Positions 28,549-40,989 of a DNA stretch of 64,000 nucleotides are shown piece after piece. Numbering within the stretch: position 1 is the stretch's first letter; each line of letters starts with the position of its first letter. The notes under the pieces were generated by a model, which saw only the letters and a list, made by a program, of their open reading frames with translations, ran no database searches and was not told the DNA's origin. The DNA comes from Engraulis encrasicolus. Lineage: Eukaryota > Chordata > Actinopteri > Clupeiformes > Engraulidae. Both the position numbers and the translations under genes were made by a program. The stretch lies in the NCBI RefSeq assembly GCF_034702125.1, contig NC_085875.1, positions 49,338,007 through 49,402,006 of the forward strand. The letters run 5' to 3'.

Positions 28549-28863
28549 ATTATTATATATTTATTAGATTTAAATTGAACATTTAGATACATTATTTAGA
28601 TTTAACATTCATTGTTCTAAATATGCAAAAAGGGGAGTCTGAAAAAATCACACCGTTTTAAAAGCACTGTTTTAAGCTAAATGTGACAAAATGTTGATGG
28701 AATTTCAGCTAAATGTGACAAAATGTTGCTGAAATTTTCAGCACAGTCAGCTTTACAAACGGCGCCCCATATAAGCACCTTAAAACTGTATGGGAGGAGC
28801 TAGGAAATGATCTCAAGGCAGCTGGGACCTCAATCACTAAGAAAACTATTGGAAACACTTAAT

Positions 28864-30631
28864 CAGTCCCTCCAGGAAATCACGATGTTACGGTCGCGGC
28901 GTTTTTCGCAACTTAAATGAATTCCCGCGAATTCTGCATGAGAGCGCAACTTTTTCCAATCACCGCGATTTCCCGCAACTTTGAACACTTTGAACCAATC
29001 CATGTTGCGCTGACTTCACTGACGTCGACAAACTTCCTTTCAAAAAGGATAATACAATAAAAAAATACAATAAAAAAGTAACCTAGCAATCAGTCCCAGC
29101 ACTTTACTATGCATGTAGCCTACAAAGTTGTCGGTGAGGGGGGGAAAACTAATAAATACGAATGTAGGAAACGCCATGTTCTCATTGCGCGTCTGCTCGC
29201 ATGGTCACAGGAGGGAAAATGTATGACTAGTCTGGCATAACCAATAGGCCTACATTTTTAAAATGTGCTAGGCCTACATAAATATATAATTAACACTTCA
29301 TGACAGTCATCTACATTACGCCAAGTATAGGGCTACAACAAGATGCGTTTTTTTCTAAAGCGGTCCACCTGCTGGACCACTTTGGTGTTTGACTTGTGCG
29401 CATACAGAAGGCAACATTTTCCCTCCGAATTGAGATGCGCAAATGCCTTGTCCACAACAAAGGAGTAATTTCCATCCTTAATTGTGAATGCTGCGTGCGT
29501 GCCTGGCCGATATAGTAATCTCTTTCGCGCAAATTGGGCTATGGCTGGATACGAGCACTTGGTGACCGTGGTGACCGTGTCGTCAAATCACTTTCGTTTA
29601 ACCTGGCGCGGTCAAACTGACAAGGAACACTGCACATGAATAAAACCAGAGCAGACACGTTGGAAAGCTGTGGGAGTAAGTTGGAAAACTACTTTCTGTC
29701 TCTCCCTCTCCTTCTCTCTTCCTTGTGCGATTGACGGTATTGATTGACAGCTGAGAACTCCGTTCTGCAGGCGACGTGGTATTTTATAGATAACAAGCTC
29801 GTCGTCTTTTATATTCACAAGAGCACCAAAATCAATAGCCTATAATTTCTTAGCATTATTCAGCAAGCATCCTTCACAACAGGAAATCTGTAAACTCCAT
29901 CCTACTTACATCGAATGATCATCGTTAATTTAAAGCCGGCTGACGGCGCGGGAGAACAAAAAAAAACCTAGGCCTATGCCTTCTTTCGAAAGCGACCCCT
30001 CCCTCTGCTTTTATTTGTGTTGCTTTTGACCAGCTTGGAAATTAAACGCCGACACAGGCAGGCTATGTGTAGCAGACGACTCACATTAACCAGGATTTCA
30101 GTCACGCACCCTCTTCAACTGGGTGGACATGCCCAATTCCGCCCGCCTACTTATAGTTAATTATGTATCCACTGTTTAAGTCAGGAATGGATATCGACAT
30201 GATACGAAGTTTGTAGGCTATGCTTACAATTTGAAACGGTGATGGCATTTAAAACAGAGTCAAACGGCCATAAACAGCATTGAAGGGTGTCGTAATGGCA
30301 GCATGAAAGAGATGGAACTTTTCACGATGACATTCTGGCTAAAAACTCGCCCTGGCCGCTTCCCTGCTTTGCTTAAGGACCAAAATTATAATATAAAAAT
30401 GGAAATAATATAAAAACACCAGAGGACTGGAATGTGGCAGTGTCCTTTACTTTCAAGCGTGGGGAAACACATTAAAAATCGCAACAAAAATCGCACCTTT
30501 CACTTCATGCCGCAACAAAATCGCAACAACACAGTAAGAAGCTCCGCAATTTTCTGGAAATCCTCGTGCACCATCTGGCAATTCCGACCGCGATTTTTTG
30601 AGAAAATGCCCGCGATTTCCTGGTGGGACTG
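28864..30631. mobile_element. TIR transposon, 1768 bp, 7-bp target duplication
   Basis: ACTTAAT at 28857-28863 and 30632-30638 flanks inverted ends CAGTCCCTCCAGGAAATC and GATTTCCTGGTGGGACTG, with GTCGCGG/CCGCGA blocks repeated inward. It breaks the Tc1-like transposase frame at a conserved site. On the minus strand 29580-29335 is open for about 80 residues without an ATG (YSFVVDKAFAHLNSEGKCCL and KSNTKVVQQVDRFRKK); this may be a remnant of its own protein or of a captured gene. The superfamily is not certain (hAT- or P-like by TSD length). Confidence 0.85.
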
Positions 30632-31560
30632 ACTTAATACCACAACGGATTAAAATCCTGCAGTGCATGTATGGTACCCCTGCTTCAGAAGGAACCTGTT
30701 CAGGCTCACCTGAAGTTTGCCAATGAACATCAAACTGGATTAGGATATGATTGGGAGGTGCTGGAATCAGATAACACCAAAATCAAACTGTTTGGCATTA
30801 ACACAACTCGATCTGTTTGGAGGAAGAGAAATGCTGCCTATGATCCCAAGAACAACACCTTCTCCAACATCATACATGAAAGTGGTAACATTATGTTTTG
30901 AGGTTGTTTGTCTGGCCAAGACACAGGACACCTTCACATCGTCAAGGAATGGATGAAGGGAGACAAGTAAACGTACAATGCTGCATGCCAACCTCTTTCC
31001 CACCACCACTAGACTGAAGGTGGGTCATGGATTGGCCTCCCAATATGATACTAATCCATAACATACAGCCCAAGCAACGAAAGAGTAGCTCAAGCAGAAG
31101 CACATTAAGGTCATGAAGTGGCCTAGACAGTTTCCAAACATTAACCCTATAGTAATCCTGTGAAGGGGACAAAAGATCCCATTTGCCAAGCTACAGTCAT
31201 ACAACTTAAATGATTTAGAGATGATCTGCAAAGAAAAGTGGACAAAAATCATTTCTAATATATCCACAAACATTGTCATTAACTGAAAGAAACATCTGAC
31301 CTCTGAATGAGAAAACAAGGGCTTTGCCACCAAGTATTTTGTCTTCTTTGACTAGAGGGGTCAAATGCTTATTTTCCTCAATGGAATACAAATCAATTAA
31401 AATATATTCTTCAAAGTTATTTTCTGGATTTTCTTTTTGATATTCTGTCTCTCCATATTAGAATACATTTTATCATTAATATTATAGAATGATCATGTCT
31501 TTATTAGTGGGCAAACCAACAAAATCAGCAATGGATCAAATACTTATTCTCCTCACTGTA

Positions 31561-31892
31561 AGTGTAATGTAATGTAATATAAGGTAATGTATGTAATGTA
31601 ATTTATTAGTGGAGGACATCTGCAAAAGTTTGGTTATAAGTTTGGATTTAAAATTGGAAAAAGTGGGTGCAGTTTTTATGTCTAAGGGAAGGAGATTCTA
31701 TAGAGTCCCCTGAGGCTGGGTAGGTGTGCCAATGCTGTTGTGTCGCTGTGTGTTACCTGCAAAATTTCCTTCAGAACTGCAAGCGCTGCTCGCAATTACA
31801 TTTTCCATAAAAACTAAAACTTTTTTTAAATCTTCATTTGAGTTCGCCTGCCAAAAAGCTGCTAGCGTCAGACTAAAGTCAGCAGGGATCGC
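31561..31892 (+). other. SINE tail, then non-coding DNA
   Basis: 31561-31605 is the displaced ATGTAATGTAAT tail of the SINE that starts at 25510. Nothing else is recognised up to the CA tract. Confidence 0.6.
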
Positions 31893-32350
<458 letters not shown>

Positions 32351-32589
32351 TTCCAGACCTTACCAGCCTGCACGGGAATGCATCAAATTTAACACACATT
32401 TAAACAGTCAGAGTGTGAGCCAGCGAGATGCATTTGTGGCAATAAATAAACACGTCGTAGGAGAGCAGAGCTCAGGGCTGAGGGCTTCAGGGAAGACCTT
32501 AGGCAGTATTAAATATTATATAGACACAGGGGCTTTAAATCAGAAAGCCATGCAAACATGTAATGCAAATGAAGAATAATACAGTTAAG

Positions 32590-32957
32590 TAAAAGGTACA
32601 CTGTGTGATATTTTTTGTTGTTTATTTACAGAAGTCATGCTACCCATTCTCTAATGTTACCTTTTATATGAATACTTACCACCACCATCAAACTCTAAGT
32701 ATTCATTAGGACTGGGAAAATTTCACTTTTCATGCATGAAAATGGGGATCTTCTCCATGGTCCGCCATTTTGAATTTCAAGAAATAGACAGATTTAGCTG
32801 CAAAAATGATTGTACTTGGGCCATACTTGAAAACATTAGTTTATTAGTTAGTAAACTTTCAAGTAGCCTAAAGATCAAATTTGGCAATATACAGCCCAGT
32901 TTCAATGACCAGCATAGTTGCAGTACCTTTTTGGACTATTTCCTGCACAGTGTACCT
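32590..32957 (+). mobile_element. TTAA miniature element, near full length
   Basis: Starts AAAAGGTACACTGTGTGATA and ends CTGCACAGTGTACCTTTAA (TTAA at 32958-32961). The body matches the copy at 51652-52017 (CTACCCATTC, TGTTACCTTTT, ACCACCATCA, TTGGCAATA). The left TTAA is altered. Confidence 0.8.
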
Positions 32958-33044
32958 TTAAGTCAGAGTGAGATAGATTGAGGGGGCCCTTAGTATGGGT
33001 ACGTACTGCTAATACTGCTTAACGTTAAACTCAGCTGACACTTT

Positions 33045-33365
33045 TATGCAAAGCAGCTTACAGTTATTTAAGGTGCACCATGTTACAGTTACCTGTCACA
33101 GTTGCATCACATGGAAAACAGTAGTTCCTCATTAAGAATATTGGAAATTTGTCAAGACTACAATGGACACATGTTCTGCTCCACTGACCACACACTTGGG
33201 AGGCCTGCATCCTCTTCATGTTCCTTTCCTCCACCCATGGCTGAAGTGCCCTTGAGCAAGGCGCCTAACCCCACACTGCTTTGGGTCCTGCAACCAAAAC
33301 CCTGTAATACTGTATCTGTGAGTCGCTTTGGATATAAAATCCAGCTACCGTAAGTGTAATGTAAT
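33045..33365 (+). mobile_element. SINE copy
   Basis: GCCCTTGAGCAAGGCGCCTA, TGTGAGTCGCTTTGGATA and the tail GTAAGTGTAATGTAATG identify the same family as the SINE split at 25679. The upstream limit is uncertain. Confidence 0.65.
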
Positions 33366-33479
33366 GTTCTCTAAAAGCACGGCCATTCAGAGGCTAGTAC
33401 ACTGATAACATAGCCACCTTACAGAACAAAAAATATGTTTTAAGTTTTTTCGCCACAATGAACTGGGGACCATGTTGAC

Positions 33480-34200
33480 ATGGCCATCGAGAAATGCTTG
33501 ACAATTAAAAATGTTTATTATATGGTTGTGACGTCATCTGTCGAATGCTCCATTCATTTCAACGGGGCTCCCCAACGTTCGGACGTCTGTTATTTTTCGA
33601 TAACGGACGGGTTGGTCTATAACAGACCGCTGTCAATGGCAACAAGACTTTTCACTGCTAAAGCGACTTTTCAACAAGACTCTAATCAGCTGCTGTGATA
33701 GACAGCACCCGTTGTCCTGGCTACCGCTGTCAATGGCAACAAGACGTTCACTGCTAAAGCCACTGGCTTGTAGGCTATACAAGTCAGTGGCTAAAGCGAA
33801 TGTTTCATATCACTCCGCAGGGGGTCCGGTCTTTTGTCACTCTAATCAGCTGCTGTGATAGACAACACCTGTTGTCCTGGCTAGCCTACCTAGCTGTTGC
33901 CTAGCGGTGTTCCACAACGGCACTGTTTTGTTTTGCGCAGCAACAATCTTAACATTAAATAGGTCTAAAGAAATGTCCCCGCATGTGTGAATCATTTAAG
34001 TATATCCATATAATAAGCGGGTTAACTTTCGGCGAGTCGGTCGCTTTGTGGAATAGCAGCACTTCAGAGAGAACAAGACCCCTCCGCTCCGCGTCGGGGT
34101 CTAAAGATTCTCTCTGTCGTGCTGCTATTCCACGGTAGCGACCTTCTCGCCGAACGTTAACCCTTACGTAAATGTCCCTCACCACCCCCCCACCCCCCTC
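33480..34200. repeat. internally duplicated segment ending in a long hairpin
   Basis: GCTGTCAATGGCAACAAGAC occurs at 33630 and 33727. CTAATCAGCTGCTGTGATAG occurs at 33681 and 33842, both followed by ACA(G/A)CACC(C/T)GTTGTCCTGG. A hairpin occupies 34019-34164 (separate entry). Probably a non-autonomous element without clear ends. Confidence 0.6.
34019..34164. repeat. imperfect palindrome, arms about 55 bp
   Basis: The left arm has GGGTTAAC, GGCGAGTCGGTCGCT, GTGGAATAGCAGCAC and AGAGAGAA. The right arm has their complements in reverse order, ending GTTAACCC. The loop itself contains GACCCC/GGGGTC. A transcript of either strand would fold into a strong stem. Confidence 0.88.
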
Positions 34201-34512
34201 AGCGAGTGCCAGCCCCCCAATGTGCATGCTACTGATCGATGACCCCAATATGAAAATAGTGAATAATTTATCATAATTCATAATAATCATTCAATTCAAT
34301 TAAAACAAGAATTACAAGAACGCTGAATACAGTATTTTGATTCTTCTACTGAGTGTTTCAGTTCTTCCCCATACAGTATAAAACATGCTGTGTATATACG
34401 TAGGCCGACGATGTTGTCAAACTGAGTGCTGTTGCGACTAAATCAAACAGATGTCCGTCTGTCTCCTGAACTGGCGATGGCCCAGGGTCTGACACATCAC
34501 TCACTCCTAAAA
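34201..34512. other. non-coding
   Basis: AT-rich in 34240-34320. No gene recognised. Confidence 0.4.
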
Positions 34513-36000
34513 GAGACCAGAAGAGAAGAGAAGAGAAGAGAAGAGAAGAGAAGAGAAGAGAAGAGAAGAGAAGAGAAGAGAAGAGAAGAGGAGACGAGAG
34601 AACAGAAGAGAAGGAGAGAAGCGAACAGAAGAGAAGGATAGACAAGAAGAGAAGAGTGGAGAGGAGAGAAGAGAAGCGATGAGAGGAAGAGAGGAGAGAG
34701 GAGGAGAGGTCTCATTTCTGTGGTAAAACAGCAGCCCATCCCAGATCCCACACCCTCCAGTTGCTAAACCAAATCCCTCCGTGACAATTTTCTATCATGT
34801 CCACACTTTTCCGCGCCTTGCTCTGAATCCTCCTCTCCTTTACTGCGTATACGTAATGGGAATAGTCAGGAGCGCTCTGCGAGATAAACACACACACACC
34901 GAGGCCAGCCGGGATATCCTCATGGTATCATACCAGAGCGTTAAGATAACACGCTGACACGCCACCTCCTCCACGCCACCTCCTCTACACCACCTCCTCC
35001 ACGCCACCTTCACGCCTCTCCTCTCCTCTGCTCACCTCTCCCCTCCTCTTCTCTCCTCACTCTTCTACTCACCTCTTCCTCTGATCACCTCTCCTCTCCT
35101 CCTCCCTTCTATTCTCTCGTCTCGTCTCCATGCTGCCTCTCATCCCTCTTTTCCCACCTCTCCTTTCCTCTCCTCCCTTTGGCTTACCCCATGGTCCTCT
35201 CCTCCCCTCTCCACTCCTCCCCTCCCCTCTCCTCCCTTCGGGTTTGGCCCATATTGATGACCTCCTACTTCTTGGACAAACCACAGGCATGTTTACAAGC
35301 AAGTGGAGAGGAGAGGCGTGGAGAGAAGAGGAATGGAGAGGAGAGGAGAGGAGAGAAGATGAGAGGAGAGGAGAGGAGAGGGAAGGGGAGGAGAGGCGTG
35401 GAGGAGATGAGAGGAGAGGAGAGGAGAGGAGAGGAAAGGGGGAGGAGAGGACAGTGGGCTAAAGTGAAGGGAGGAGGCGAAAGGAGAAGTGGGAAAAAGA
35501 GGGACAAGAGGACACATTTGCATATCTAGGGAGAATGAGTGAGCCAGAGTCAAGTGGAGTCAACAGGAGAGTGAAGTAGGAGTGGAGTGGAGAAGAGTGT
35601 AGCGGAGGGTAAACTGTGGAGAGAAGAGAGGAGAGGAGAGGAGGGGAGGAGAAAGGAGAAGAGCGTAGTGAAGTGGAGAGGTAAAGAGGGGACGAGAAGA
35701 CAAGAGGAGAAGAGTGTCGGGTAAAATGGAGAGAGGAGAGGAGAAGAATTGGACTGAGAAGTGTGGAGTCAAGAGTAGAAGACAGGCGTAAGAGGTACTG
35801 TATTAAGAGGGGACAAGAAGAGAAGACGAGTGGAGAAGAGTGGAGGAGAGGAGGAGAGAGGGGAGAAGAGCAGAGTGAAAAGGAGAGGTGTGAAGGGGGG
35901 ATGACAAGACAAGTGGAGCAGAGTGGTGGGTAAAATGTGGAAAGAGGAGAGGAATTGGATTGAGAAGAGCAGAGCCAAGAGGAGAGGAGAGGCGTGTACA
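34513..36000. repeat. polypurine/polypyrimidine domain with strand switches
   Basis: Purines are on the plus strand at 34513-34710 (AGAAG pentamers, very regular at 34523-34588), pyrimidines on the plus strand at 34965-35245 (CCTCT-type units), and purines again at 35303-35995 (GGAGA/AGAGG units). Only 34711-34960 and 35246-35302 are mixed. All frames here read Ser/Leu/Pro or Glu/Arg repeats and are not genes. Confidence 0.93.
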
Positions 36001-36097
36001 ATACTACACACCCAACCTGACAGAGAAGGTCGGCCAGTGAAGGAGGAAATTATACTTCATTTCCTACAGATATCTAGATATATCTAGATCACTCTAC

Positions 36098-36337
36098 TTT
36101 AATGGTTCACTATTACAGTGGATCTACCACATTAGGTACAGTGTACTAACCAGTGTAACAATATAATACCATGTAATACCAGTGTAACACCATGTACCAA
36201 TTTTGTAATCTAGGGTTGGTGTTAGGGTTGGTACATGGTGTTACACTGGTATTACATGGTATTAAATATTGTTACACTGGCTATTAAACTGTACCTAATG
36301 CGGTAGATAGATCCACTGTAACAATGAATCATTAAAA
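36098..36337. repeat. palindromic foldback element, arms about 100 bp
   Basis: The left arm (TTAATGGTTCACTATTACAG, GTGTAACAATATAATACCAT, GTAACACCATGTACCAA) is mirrored by the right arm (TTGGTACATGGTGTTAC, ATGGTATTAAATATTGTTAC, CACTGTAACAATGAATCATT). The loop is GTTGGTGTTAGG-like. A foldback MITE without a clear target duplication. Confidence 0.85.
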
Positions 36338-36629
36338 TAATGGTAAAGGTAAGGTAGTGTTACCCTTATCTAAAACACATTTCTTCCTAGGGCATCTAAA
36401 CCATGTCACTTCATGGATATTTACTGTGCTGAGGACATCATCCCTGGTTGCTTTCCCGGCACACAATAACGCTGTACCAGGACACAAAGTTTCCGTCCAG
36501 AGACACTCAACTGATGTCCAGGGACAGAGATCTGCTTTCCCGGGCGGGACACCCAGCTGGTGCCCCAGGACAGTGTACTGGTGTACCACGTTGCTGAACC
36601 GTGACATCTATTTGCTGCCCAGGGAGAGT

Positions 36630-36725
36630 GGGGCAGCCGCGGCCTAGTGGTTGGAGAGTTGGTCTTTTGGGTTGCAGGTTCGAATCCCCCCTGACCTCTC
36701 CCTACATCTCTATGCATGGTATAAT
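36630..36725 (+). mobile_element. tRNA-like SINE head
   Basis: GCGGCCTAGTGGTTGGAGAG (A-box-like) and GGTTGCAGGTTCGAATCCCC (B box). The 3' part is not clear. Confidence 0.6.
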
Positions 36726-37499
<774 letters not shown>

Positions 37500-37794
37500 C
37501 TAGACAACTCCAACAGATCCCATTATGGGGTTAGATTAGAAAACTTGCCAAAAAGTTCCGTGTCAGACCTTCACTGGTGTCAAAGTCACAACAGGGGCAG
37601 AGGAGGAATGGCCACACCAGAGGGCTGTGGGCCCAATGGTCTGACACTGCCCCCTGGTGATGAGCAGATCACATTGCACCTCAGACTTCTGCTCATGCTG
37701 TGTAGGAGCAAAGTTAAGTACAGTAAGTAACTCCTTTGCAAACTCCTTTAAGTAAATGCACACTATGTGAGGCGTGCACAGTGGTGCCCTTTTT

Positions 37795-37935
37795 TGGCCC
37801 TGCCGTGGCCTAATGGTAGGGCACTGGGTTACTACGCTGGCAACCTGGTTTCGATGCCGGTCCGGGTCATCTGCCGATCCTTCCCTGTCTCTCCACCACT
37901 GCTCTGTCAAAAATACAGGCTTTTTGAGAAAAAAA
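37795..37935 (+). mobile_element. tRNA-derived SINE
   Basis: GCCCTGCCGTGGCCTAATGG with TAGGGCA (A box), a B-box variant GGTTTCGATGCC, then GATCCTTCCCTGTCTCTCC and TCTGTCAAAAATA. Confidence 0.75.
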
Positions 37936-38194
37936 ACAGCTGTCGTCACACTCAGAACTTCATTAATGAGGTCTCATTTAAAGTACTGCATGAAGTTCTG
38001 AATGTAAGTACAGAACTCCAACAAGCGTCATTAACATGGCAACGTGGTTACCTTCAAGCTTTTATAATGCTTGTTGTCTTAAAGATCTCACCATATGAAC
38101 TTCACCTTCTGAAATCCTGATCCCTACATTGGAACTACAGCAATATAAAATGAATGACACCTTATCTTACTGTCCCTATGCAGTGCTGTGAAAC

Positions 38195-38375
38195 TGGAGC
38201 CCCATCATGGGTCAACCAGTAGGACACCGCACTGTTGGGGACCCGGGTTCGATTCCTGACTCGGGGTCATTTCTCGATCCTCCCCCGTCTCTCTTTCCCA
38301 CTAATTTCCAGTCTCATTCTTTGCTGTCCTGTCCTAATAAAGTTGACCCCCTGCCCCCCCCCAAAAAAAGAGTGT
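38195..38375 (+). mobile_element. tRNA-derived SINE
   Basis: ATGGGTCAACCAGTAGGACA, then GGGGACCCGGGTTCGATTCC (B box), a CT-rich body, TGTCCTGTCCTAATAAAGTTG and a C-run/A-run end. Confidence 0.78.
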
Positions 38376-39084
38376 AGTACAGTTTTGTAGACCCAGTACA
38401 GTGTAGTGTAGTACAGTCTTTTCACAATTTTCTTAATTAGGTGATAGCCCCTTGAGATACGAGATATGAAATGCTTCATATAAATTTGGTGTGTGTAATG
38501 TATCATATAACCACCACAGACCCAACACGAGACTTGAATTGTAGAAAAAAAGCTCAAAAGATGACAATGACAATAAATGCTGAATGAGAAACAAATAACA
38601 GGACATAAGGCAAACCGTAAGGTTTAAATAAAAATTATTTTTTTATTTTTTAAAATAAATGCATTTTTTACAGACTAAAATCAGCAGAACATGCTGGCAC
38701 TGCTGTTTGTGTACATCAGAGGCAGAAAAACAACAACAAAACAAAAACAAAATGGTGATGCGTTAAGGAACCCATGGGTTAAGCTAGTTGAGCCAGTAAA
38801 GCTAGCTCTTCTCGGCTTAATGTGGTGGCACTTTGTCCCAAACTCCAGGGTCTTGACAATCTCTTGGGGTAGTGATAGGCTGATTAATAATACTATACCT
38901 TTCTACAGAAAACAAACAAACAAAAAATGGATAATCATTTAGGAACCAAAAGAAAATTACGGAAATTATGTAAGGTGAGCTCAGCAAAATATAAACAGAT
39001 ATGAGAAAGTTGTAGCATTAGAAGGCTGGTGAAGATTGCATAACGCAGAAATAAAGCAACAACAGCCAGAGAGAGACCAAGAGA
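38376..39084. other. non-coding, AT-rich
   Basis: Poly(A/T)-rich DNA at 38625-38670. No gene. Confidence 0.4.
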
Positions 39085-39189
<105 letters not shown>

Positions 39190-39265
39190 ATGAGAGAATA
39201 GCATATTTGTTATTAAAGCAAGGCCAAGAAAAAAATGATGTCAATAAGCACCTAGCAGATATAAC

Positions 39266-39271
39266 TTTATT
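39266..39271 (-). terminator. candidate polyadenylation signal AATAAA
   Basis: TTTATT on the plus strand, AATAAA on the minus strand. Among the stretches between the fermt2 stop and this point that lie outside the inserted transposon, I found no other AATAAA. It may end the fermt2 3' UTR, but A-rich hexamers are common by chance. Confidence 0.3.
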
Positions 39272-39914
39272 TACGATGAAAAAAAAACATTAAAACCTCA
39301 AAACTCCAGAAGTTCTCTCTTCATACACATCGATTCAAAATAATCACCATGACAACAAGTCAGTCAGTCAATGGTGCATTTCCTCCTGGAGTCTGAGACA
39401 GGTTCTTCTTCTTCTTCTTCTTCTTCTTTTTCTTCATATAGATCTATATATACTTCTATGTTTTAATATAAAGTCAGTAAGACGTGAACATTGGCAGGCG
39501 CGCAAGTTTCAACCACACAGTACAGATGGATGGCTTTTTTTTCCTTCTCTCTCGGGAGACACAACAATCACAAATATCCAAACTCTATCCAAAAATCAGA
39601 AAAAGCAGCAACACAAGAAACAACTGTACATACAATTTCTATAAAACCTGTGTTTACTTTTCTTCTTCTCTTTTTTTATACATTTGTTACAAAACAAACT
39701 AATACTTCATTTAGCGTTCCTTCATACGGAGAGAAAAATGGACATCGTAAATTTTTGCTTAAAAACGTCTGACCTATTGCTGGCGCATAACAATGAAACG
39801 GTTTGCTGAATAATAACAATAATACCAACAATAATGATAATAATACTATATGGTGAGCTATTTAGAGTGGTGAGAGTAAAAGAAGCGGTTTGCATTTGGG
39901 ACAGCTGAACGTAC

Positions 39915-40110
39915 TGTAGGGAACCCTTAGGATGCTTCCAAGTGTCATGACTTCTTAGTGTACTTTTTAGTATGCATTAGGATATACCTTGGGAACACAT
40001 TGTAACCCTTAGAATGCTTCCTAGTGTCATGACTTCTTAGTGTACTTTTCAGGACACCATACTGTAGTGTATGCATTAGGATATACTTTTAGGACACACT
40101 GTAGTGTTTG
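39915..40110 (+). repeat. tandem duplication, period about 85-90 bp
   Basis: TGACTTCTTAGTGTACTTTT at 39949 and 40030, CCCTTAG(G/A)ATGCTTCC at 39925 and 40007, and ATGCATTAGGATATAC at 39973 and 40071. Copies are diverged by small indels. Confidence 0.8.
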
Positions 40111-40834
40111 GAGGAGCTATGAGGAGGACGTACGATAGTGTTTATACCGTATTATATTAGCATAGCGGTTAAATGTCAGTTCTGTGGCCTTGGTGGTGAA
40201 CCGTGGCAGGTTGTACTGATACGTGATTGGGTGGCTGGGTGCTGCTTTACTTCAGACAAGTTTAGTATCTCAAATGCCGTACTTGAACACTTCAGGCACT
40301 ATGCTTCAGTGTGATATCAATATGCAATACGCACCGCAACACAGTGCCTGAAGTCCACAAGTGCGCCATTTGTCACACAGAAAAGGAGACTTAAGACCAA
40401 GCTTCACTTCTGACATGGCCTAAACACAAGGACACTCAGAGGCATGCTTGTGATAGACCTGACAAGTCTGTGTCCACAATGTCCACTTGCACACTTGATA
40501 GGGCATATTCTCTCTCAGTCACAATGCCTGATTCACTACTGTACGCAGTGCACTAGAAAGTGTGCGAATGAACCATTTCGGATGAATATCATGGGTCTTC
40601 TTTACTTCATTAAAAACTAAATGTTTTGTTTACTTACTGTCATTTGTAGTGTTCAACATGCATGTAAAGATTTATCAAAAATTTAAAACAGATAGATTTT
40701 AATCACTGTTGAATTATAAAGCAAAATATGATATATATAAAAAATGACTTCAGCTTTCAGACGCAACAGCTTATTAGCAATAAGGGGCCTTCATGACACC
40801 GTGGAAGTGCTTTCTAACATGTCTTCATCGGGTG

Positions 40835-40989
40835 GAGAGAGGAGAGGAGAGTAGATTACAGGGGAAAGAGGAGGGAGAGGAGGAAGAGGAGTAGGAGGAA
40901 GAGGAGGAGGAGGGGAAAGAGGAGGAAGAGGATGAGGAGGAAGAGAAGGTAGAGGAGGACGCGTAAGAGGAGGAGGAAGATGATGATGA
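40835..40989 (+). repeat. GGA/GAA-rich purine tract, left part
   Basis: Plus-strand purines built of GGAGGA and GGAAGA units. The tract resumes at 43009-43055 after the inserted element. Confidence 0.9.

Larger units (their letters stand above)
26277..28769. mobile_element. foldback-type element made of inverted satellite arms
   Basis: TA at 26275-26276 and 28770-28771 flank inverted ends TGGGGCGCCGTTTGTAAAGC and GCTTTACAAACGGCGCCCCA, and the inverted match extends about 120 bp through TGACAAAATGTTGCTGAA. Inside are long arrays of TAAATGTTAAATC on the left that turn into the reverse complement on the right. It sits inside the Tc1-like transposase remnant and is interrupted by a hAT element. 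Only about 1.25 kb is its own sequence. No coding sequence is seen. Confidence 0.85.
25680..31558 (+). mobile_element. Tc1-like transposon, dead, carrying two other insertions
   Basis: TA flanks (25678-25679, 31559-31560) surround inverted ends CAGTGAGGAGAATAAGTATT and AATACTTATTCTCCTCACTG, continuing inward through TTGATCC and GGTTTGCCCACTAATAAAGA. Transposase remnants: MGQTKKLSKDVRDKILEL (26046), VWEELGNDLKAAGTSITKK (28785), GTPASEGTCS and FGINTTRSVWRKRNAAYDPK (30795), and the KHIKVMKWPRQFPNINPI region of the third catalytic block near 31100. Stops at the start of the gene and at 30899, frameshifts and two insertions kill it. Without the insertions it would be about 1.6 kb. Confidence 0.95.

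Noticed and set aside
34358..36011. Ser/Leu/Pro-rich and Glu/Arg-rich frames over 34-36 kb
   Set aside because: Low-complexity polypurine/polypyrimidine DNA. Open on both strands only because stops are rare in such composition.
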